In this document: one piece after another, positions 59,773-64,000 of the stretch
Layout of the letters: each line of letters starts with the position of its first letter
Numbering within the stretch: position 1 is the first letter of the stretch
Assembly: GCF_022602565.1 (NCBI RefSeq)
Contig: NZ_JALBCV010000014.1
Location: 22,551 to 86,550 of the forward strand
DNA length: 64,000 nt
Reading direction: 5' to 3'
Source of the DNA: Rosenbergiella metrosideri
Lineage (GTDB): Bacteria > Pseudomonadota > Gammaproteobacteria > Enterobacterales > Enterobacteriaceae
Notes under the pieces: model-generated
What the model saw: the letters and a program-made list of their open reading frames with translations, nothing else
What the model was told of the DNA's origin: nothing
Databases searched by the model: none
Made by a program: the position numbers and the translations under genes

Positions 59773-60046
59773 CGTTCAGTAGAATCCATTTTTGACGGTA
59801 AGCCGCCTGGAGAAAATCGATAACATCCTCATCTACGCCCCCCGCATCAGGAAAGCGTGTATTGAGTTTCTCTATGATGAGGTCGACACTGGCGACACCG
59901 TCAACTAATGCTAAAATCATGGCTGCCGACTCGTTGAGTTTAGCCATACCCTCAGGGTAGAGGATCACATGCTGTTGTTGAGACTCTTCCCACTGCATGC
60001 GATAGCCACGGCGGAAACAAGGTACTGCTGATAAAGTCATCATCAT
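59762..60046 (-). CDS. pqqD: PqqD, PqqA-binding chaperone
   Basis: This is a 94-residue RiPP recognition element that presents PqqA to PqqE. Family features are the N-terminal [25 protein letters not shown] with strand pattern and [17 protein letters not shown], then the helix [24 protein letters not shown]. Three ATG codons in a row begin the frame directly after the pqqC stop (TAAATGATG). The length matches Klebsiella PqqD. Confidence 0.97.
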   Translation of the reverse strand: MMMTLSAVPCFRRGYRMQWEESQQQHVILYPEGMAKLNESAAMILALVDGVASVDLIIEKLNTRFPDAGGVDEDVIDFLQAAYRQKWILLNDAK

Positions 60047-60802
60047 TTACACCAAACGCGTCGTGTGCCAAACCGGTTGGTCCGTCACTGTGTGATAAGG
60101 GGCACGATCTAAACTATAAGCCATGGTCATTGCATCTAGCATGGTCCATAAGATATCGAGCTTAAATTGTAAGATCTCCAACATACGCGTCTGTTTTTCG
60201 GCCGTATCGAAAATCTCTAAGGCTAAGGATAGCCCATGCTCGACGTCTCGCCGAGCTTGCCCCAGACGGCTCCGAAAATAAAAATAGCCATCTTCCTTGA
60301 TCCAAGGGTAGTGCTGCGGCCAGCTATCTAATCGAGATTGGTGAATTTGCGGCGCAAAAAGTTCAGTCAGCGAGCTGCACGCAGCTTCCTGCCAGTTAGC
60401 TCGACGCGCGAAATTTACATAAGCGTCGACCGCGAAGCGTACCCCAGGTAAAACATGTTGTTCAGAGAGCAACGCTTCTCTCGTTAAGCCAACGGCTTCG
60501 CCTAACTGTAGCCAAGCCTCAATGCCCCCTTCACTCTCTCCATAACCATCGTGGTCAAGAATACGTTGTACCCATTGACGTCTTACGCTGGGCTCAGGAC
60601 AGTTCGCCATAATGGCAGCATCTTTTAACGGAATATTTGTTTGATAATAAAAACGGTTGGCTACCCATCCCTGAATTTGTTGTTTTGTTGCTTGCCCGTT
60701 ATGCATAGCAATGTGGTAAGGATGATGGATATGATAATAAGCCCCTTTACCGCGTAGGGCCTGTTCAAAAGCTTCTGGTGTTAGCGTTTCGCTAATATGC
60801 AT
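60047..60802 (-). CDS. pqqC: PqqC, pyrroloquinoline-quinone synthase
   Basis: This is a 251-residue cofactorless oxidase that performs the final ring closure and eight-electron oxidation to PQQ. ATG 60802 follows GGGAG by seven bases and gives the standard length; the longer frame into pqqB is rejected. Active-site segments include [42 protein letters not shown] and [24 protein letters not shown]. The helical bundle is complete to the C-terminus. It sits between pqqB (one-base gap) and pqqD. Confidence 0.98.
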   Translation of the reverse strand: MHISETLTPEAFEQALRGKGAYYHIHHPYHIAMHNGQATKQQIQGWVANRFYYQTNIPLKDAAIMANCPEPSVRRQWVQRILDHDGYGESEGGIEAWLQLGEAVGLTREALLSEQHVLPGVRFAVDAYVNFARRANWQEAACSSLTELFAPQIHQSRLDSWPQHYPWIKEDGYFYFRSRLGQARRDVEHGLSLALEIFDTAEKQTRMLEILQFKLDILWTMLDAMTMAYSLDRAPYHTVTDQPVWHTTRLV

Positions 60803-60803
60803 T

Positions 60804-61721
60804 TTATTCTCCCAACGTGATTTCCATACCATCCCAACTCACTTCGATACCCGCCTTATCAAGGCTTGCTCTTTCCGGAGAGGACTCATTAAGTATTGGG
60901 TTAGTGTTATTAATATGAATTAGAATTTTGCGCTGAGCTTTGAGGGTTGCCAGCATTGCTAGCATGCCTTTCTCTTCGGAAAGGGCTAAATGGCCCATCG
61001 CTTTGCCAGTATTACGTCCTACACCGGTTGTCACGAGCTCATTATCCTGCCAGACGGTCCCATCAATAAGTAAGCAATCGGCTTTTTGTAGCCAAGGCAA
61101 AATAACGTCATCGGGTTCGCCCAAGCCAGGAGCATACAATACACTTTTACCAGTAGATTCGTCTTCAATGAAGAGCGCCACATTATGGCCCGGTAAGGGC
61201 TTATCACGCCAAGGAGAATAAGGGGGCGCATTACTGATGATCGGGATTGGCGTAAAGCGTAGTTGCGTACATACGCGGGTTTTAAAAGGTTCCATCGGTA
61301 CAATAGGCTGATGCAATAAACCACCATTCCAATGCGTTAGCATCGGAAAAATTGGAAACCCCGTCGAAAGATCTTCATGAACTTCTGCAGTACACCATAC
61401 ACGGTGGGGACAACCTTCACGCAGGCTTAACAGACCCGTACTGTGATCTATTTGGCTGTCGGTAAGAATGATATCGCCTACCGTGGTACCACGCAGATAA
61501 CCGTGTTTAACAAACTCCGGGGTATGACGAATTTGCTCGGAGATATCGGGAGAAGCATTACACAATACCCAATCTTGCCGATTGTCACTAATCAGTATCG
61601 AGGATTGTGTACGGGGTCGCGCGGGGATAGAGCCTTCTCTGACGCCCTGACAGTTGGCACAATTACAATTCCATTGAGGAAAACCACCACCGGCGGCAGA
61701 GCCTAATACTTTGATAAACAT
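60804..61721 (-). CDS. pqqB: PqqB, metallo-beta-lactamase-fold PQQ biosynthesis protein
   Basis: This 305-residue protein has the metallo-beta-lactamase fold. The characteristic N-terminus is [20 protein letters not shown] with paired cysteines (NCNCANCQ), and the modified metal motif is [19 protein letters not shown]. PqqB proteins are implicated as an iron-dependent hydroxylase in a late step, or in transport. It is separated from pqqA by a stem-loop that likely lowers expression relative to the substrate peptide. It ends one base before pqqC begins. Confidence 0.97.
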   Translation of the reverse strand: MFIKVLGSAAGGGFPQWNCNCANCQGVREGSIPARPRTQSSILISDNRQDWVLCNASPDISEQIRHTPEFVKHGYLRGTTVGDIILTDSQIDHSTGLLSLREGCPHRVWCTAEVHEDLSTGFPIFPMLTHWNGGLLHQPIVPMEPFKTRVCTQLRFTPIPIISNAPPYSPWRDKPLPGHNVALFIEDESTGKSVLYAPGLGEPDDVILPWLQKADCLLIDGTVWQDNELVTTGVGRNTGKAMGHLALSEEKGMLAMLATLKAQRKILIHINNTNPILNESSPERASLDKAGIEVSWDGMEITLGE

Positions 61722-61747
61722 AGAAGTGTCGATTTATAGAGAGGAAG

Positions 61748-61771
61748 ATGCCCGTACTGGTATACGGGCAT
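61748..61771 (-). terminator. Stem-loop between pqqA and pqqB (attenuator)
   Basis: ATGCCCGTA (61748-61756) pairs with TACGGGCAT (61763-61771), a 9-bp stem with a six-base loop, 12 bases after the pqqA stop. It lacks a clear T-run. Structures at this place are known in pqq operons to make pqqA mRNA more abundant than the downstream genes. Confidence 0.7.
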
Positions 61772-61782
61772 AGATGTGTTGC

Positions 61783-61854
61783 TTAGCGGTTAGAGATGTA
61801 CAGAGTAATTTCCATACCTAAACGCATATCTTCAAATTCTGGTTTTTTCCACAT
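61783..61854 (-). CDS. pqqA: PqqA, PQQ precursor peptide
   Basis: This is a 23-residue peptide, too short for most gene finders. It begins MWKKPEFEDMR and contains the invariant E-x-x-x-Y (E15 and Y19), the residues that become PQQ after crosslinking by PqqE. The N-terminal part is the leader recognised by PqqD. The ribosome site GAGGA lies eight bases upstream. The gene is first in pqqABCDEF and is preceded by a perfect dyad at 61880-61898. The pattern is unmistakable. Confidence 0.98.
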   Translation of the reverse strand: MWKKPEFEDMRLGMEITLYISNR

Positions 61855-61879
61855 AGTGTTATCCTCATTATTATCATCT

Positions 61880-61898
61880 AGGTAATCATAGATTACCT
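61880..61898. promoter_or_regulatory. Perfect dyad in the pqqA upstream region
   Basis: AGGTAATC-ATA-GATTACCT is a perfect 8-bp inverted repeat with a three-base centre, about 25 bases ahead of the pqqA ATG. It could be an operator or a leader hairpin. Which regulator would use it is unknown. Confidence 0.5.
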
Positions 61899-61961
61899 TG
61901 GGGGAGTAAATGTTGCGCTAATGTTTCTCCAAGGTCAACACTAAACCAAAATTAATCATCA

Positions 61962-62975
61962 TTATTGACCCCAGGTGCGTTCCAGTACCCTTACCCAGTT
62001 TCCATGCATTATTTTCTCTAAGCTTTCAGCAGAAAATCCTCGCAGTTTAAGCCGCTCAACCAGCAAAGGGAGACCGGTGACATCACCTAATGCTTTTGGG
62101 ACCGATACACCATCAAAGTCAGAACCCAAAGCGAGATGTTCATCACCAATCAGTTCAGCGACATAACAGAAATGGTCGGCTAATATGTCTAAGTCGGTCT
62201 CTTCATCACGTGCGCCATCGGGCCGGACAAAAGCATTGCCAAAGTTTATTCCCACGACTCCTTCGCTATCACCGAGCGCTATCAATTGTTGGTCTGTTAG
62301 GTTACGGGGTTGTGCACAGAGTTGATGAACTGATGAGTGAGTAGCGATAAGCGGTTGGTTACTAAGCTCGGCAACTTCCCAGAAGGTTTTCTCATTCATA
62401 TGAGAACAATCAATCACCATTTTATTAGCTACGAGCTGAGTAATAAGATCTTTTCCAGCCGAGGTGAGACCCGGGCCACTATCTGGCGTTCCAGGAAAGA
62501 GCCCCGTTACCCCTTCCCCATAGGCATTGGGAGTATTCCAAAAAGGTCCTACGCTTCTAACACCCGCTTGATAAAACGCGTCGAGGGCGTGGCTGTCGAA
62601 AGCCAATGCCTCCGCACCTTCTATATGCGCAATTGCAGCAAACACTTGGTCTTTTTTAGATTGATGCAACTCTGCAGCAGTAGTGCAGAGTTGCATTTTT
62701 CCATCAGACTGCTTAATCAAGGTTGTTAAGATTGAGAGTTGCTCCCACATCACCTCGAGAGGGTTTTCAAGCTTTTTAGCGTGACGGGGATATTTTTCGG
62801 CAATGTAATGCTTAGGTGGAATAAAAATCGCAAAGAAGCCAGCAATCAGGCCAGCCTGTTGTATACGCGGAAAATCGAGATGCCCATCGATCTTTTCGAA
62901 GAAAGCGCCAGGATTATCTGGATAGTTTAACCATAGGTTAAGCAAGAGATCATTGTGGCCATCAAAGTAGTTCAT
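61962..62975 (-). CDS. Membrane dipeptidase-like peptidase (M19 family)
   Basis: This is a 337-residue zinc dipeptidase-fold protein. The N-terminal metal motif is FDGHNDLLL (H-x-D), the bridging region is AHIEGAEAL with the conserved E, then VIDCSHMNEKTFWEVAEL and IATHSSVHQLCAQPRNLTD with metal histidines, and LGSDFDGV near the end. It is 13 bases after yafD and about 107 bases ahead of pqqA, on the same strand. Because PQQ is released from a peptide, a role in final peptide trimming is conceivable, but general dipeptide hydrolysis is the default. No signal peptide is seen despite the family name. Confidence 0.9.
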   Translation of the reverse strand: MNYFDGHNDLLLNLWLNYPDNPGAFFEKIDGHLDFPRIQQAGLIAGFFAIFIPPKHYIAEKYPRHAKKLENPLEVMWEQLSILTTLIKQSDGKMQLCTTAAELHQSKKDQVFAAIAHIEGAEALAFDSHALDAFYQAGVRSVGPFWNTPNAYGEGVTGLFPGTPDSGPGLTSAGKDLITQLVANKMVIDCSHMNEKTFWEVAELSNQPLIATHSSVHQLCAQPRNLTDQQLIALGDSEGVVGINFGNAFVRPDGARDEETDLDILADHFCYVAELIGDEHLALGSDFDGVSVPKALGDVTGLPLLVERLKLRGFSAESLEKIMHGNWVRVLERTWGQ

Positions 62976-62988
62976 GCTAAGTCACTCT

Positions 62989-63795
62989 TTAGGTAAAACT
63001 AAATTCTGCTAATAACGGATTGTGGTCCGAGGCTTCTGTTTTTAATACTCTTGCATTCTCGATAGACATTCCTCGATAAAAAATAAAATCGAGAGGACGA
63101 CCAAAAGCTCTCCTGCGGTGGTCATGATCAAAATGCACTTCTTTTAGATGATGCATATGAACGAAGTGATATAGAGAGTTGCTGCGAGGCTGGCTCCACG
63201 CATTAAAGTCGCCCGCCATGAGTATCGGGCCACAATGGTGTTGCATATGTTCGCCTACCGTCGCCAATTGCTTGCGATAGACTTCTATTCCTAAACTAAA
63301 ATTAACCGCATGCATATTAACTGCCATGAGCATTTGGCCGTTGGGCATGGGGTAGACGGTAATCAGAGCTGATTTAGCTAAGCGTAGTAAAGGCTCACGC
63401 TCTCGCAGTGGACAACAGAAAATCGGGGCGCTTTTCGCTAGTGTCATGACCCCAGAAGGATGTTGGGGAAAAGATAAAGCAGGGACTTGGTCAACTGCAA
63501 TAAAATGGCACGTAGCAAAAGTGACTAGTTCTGGCGTCGTCTGCGCTTCTTGTAGCATAACCAAATGGCTATCTTTACCAAAATCAGTGATCACTGACTG
63601 CCACTCAGCACGTTGCTGCTTAAAGATATTCCACACCAAGACTTTCAGATTTTTATAATCAGGAAGTAATGCTCCTTCCGGTAAGCGATGGACAAATGGA
63701 AATTGCAGCTCCGGTGGGAAGACCTGTTCTGCAGGTTGACCTGCTGTATAACGCATAGCAAATGTCTTTTTTCGCACGCTGAAGCTATCCCTCAT
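62989..63795 (-). CDS. yafD: YafD, endonuclease/exonuclease/phosphatase-family protein
   Basis: This is a 268-residue EEP-fold protein. Catalytic motifs are LVWNIFKQQ near the start, [10 protein letters not shown] (metal-binding E), [11 protein letters not shown] (D-x-N) and the C-terminal [11 protein letters not shown] (D-H). It is nearly collinear with E. coli YafD. The frame starts at ATG 63795, but GTG at 63777 aligns with the E. coli N-terminus ([16 protein letters not shown]) and is a plausible true start. Function is not firmly known. It is followed by the dipeptidase gene. Confidence 0.95.
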   Translation of the reverse strand: MRDSFSVRKKTFAMRYTAGQPAEQVFPPELQFPFVHRLPEGALLPDYKNLKVLVWNIFKQQRAEWQSVITDFGKDSHLVMLQEAQTTPELVTFATCHFIAVDQVPALSFPQHPSGVMTLAKSAPIFCCPLREREPLLRLAKSALITVYPMPNGQMLMAVNMHAVNFSLGIEVYRKQLATVGEHMQHHCGPILMAGDFNAWSQPRSNSLYHFVHMHHLKEVHFDHDHRRRAFGRPLDFIFYRGMSIENARVLKTEASDHNPLLAEFSFT

Positions 63796-63882
63796 TTATG
63801 GATGACTATCCATAATGATATCAGTCTGCAGAGAAAAATAATGGCTTTAAAAGCGGTGTTTCAGGAAGAATTTTCCCAAAGC

Positions 63883-63913
63883 AAAAAACCCATACTATTT
63901 CTAGCATGGGTTT
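63883..63913 (-). terminator. Terminator of the right-hand tRNA-Asp / rRNA operon
   Basis: AAACCCAT (63886-63893) pairs with ATGGGTTT (63906-63913) with further pairing toward the loop, followed in the minus direction by TTTTTT. It lies 11 bases after the tRNA CCA end. The position fits the end of an rRNA operon carrying a distal tRNA-Asp. Confidence 0.85.
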
Positions 63914-63924
63914 CTCTTAAAAAG

Positions 63925-64000
63925 TGGCGGAACGGACGGGGCTCGAACCCGCGACCCCCTGCGTGACAGGCAGGTATTCTAACCAACTGAACTACCGCTC
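63925..64000 (-). tRNA. aspU: tRNA-Asp (anticodon GTC), one base cut by the window edge
   Basis: The sequence is identical to the tRNA-Asp at 51870-51946 over the 76 bases visible; only the first G of the acceptor stem lies outside. In E. coli the tRNA-Asp next to yafD (aspU) is the last gene of rrnH, so an rRNA operon very likely lies just beyond the right edge, reading leftward. Confidence 0.95.

Noticed and set aside
1..64000. CRISPR arrays, prophage, intact insertion sequences
   Set aside because: No regularly spaced repeats, phage structural genes, integrases or intact transposases were seen on either strand.

Overview
The window looks like chromosomal DNA of an Enterobacterales bacterium, most likely Erwiniaceae (Rosenbergiella/Tatumella/Erwinia-like). 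The right third keeps the E. coli order aspV-dnaQ-rnhA-yafS-gloB-mltD ... yafD-aspU, the proteins align well with E. coli sequences I remember, and a pqqABCDEF operon sits inside this block. Genus assignment is a guess. Base composition is moderate, with clearly AT-rich accessory stretches around 3.5-5, 17.5-18.5 and 20-29 kb.

Region 1 (1-17.5 kb) is part of a type VI secretion locus intertwined with a chaperone-usher fimbria. Reading left, clpV is followed by major pilin, chaperone, usher, minor pilin and then tssB (cut by the window edge). Reading right from the same intergenic region come tssF, tssG, tssA, a two-domain fimbrial adhesin whose start overlaps the end of tssA, a Skp1-type GlcNAc transferase homologue, tssL (DotU), an OmpA-domain membrane protein and a DcrB/Eag-like chaperone. 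The tip adhesin and the rest of the fimbria are therefore split over the two arms of the T6SS.

Region 2 (17.7-28.6 kb) is AT-rich accessory DNA: a LuxR-type regulator, a YbjJ-like MFS transporter with a Fur-box-like sequence upstream, and a complete alternate chaperone-usher (CS1/Coo-type) operon in the order chaperone, major pilin, usher, tip adhesin, flanked by two related LysR regulators.

Region 3 (29.3-44.7 kb) is the most striking part: a putative sphingolipid (ceramide) synthesis, modification and export island. A tight operon encodes an acyl-AMP ligase/acyl-ACP synthetase, a CerR-like NAD-dependent reductase, an acyl carrier protein and a serine palmitoyltransferase-type enzyme, the same set and order as I recall for Caulobacter. 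Facing away from it are a bacterial ceramide synthase (bCerS)-like acyltransferase and an extra DgkA. Around these lie a second, divergent LptF/LptG pair, a Wzx/MATE-like flippase, an unrecognised CHAD-like protein, YtfJ, three paralogous thymidylate-kinase-like P-loop proteins and an LpxO-like lipid hydroxylase. A lipid made by Spt/bCerS/CerR, phosphorylated, hydroxylated, flipped and moved to the outer membrane by a dedicated LptFG pair is a coherent but untested model.

Region 4 (44.8-51.8 kb) holds a decayed carboxymuconolactone decarboxylase-cupin gene, an EexN-like lipoprotein, a marR-hlyD-DUF2955 efflux operon with a candidate MarR operator, two small exported proteins, and yjiX-btsT (pyruvate uptake) with a candidate CRP site.

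Region 5 (51.8-64 kb) is the conserved tRNA-Asp-dnaQ-rnhA-yafS-gloB-mltD block, then the pqqABCDEF operon preceded by an M19 dipeptidase gene, yafD, and a second tRNA-Asp that probably ends an rRNA operon lying beyond the right edge.
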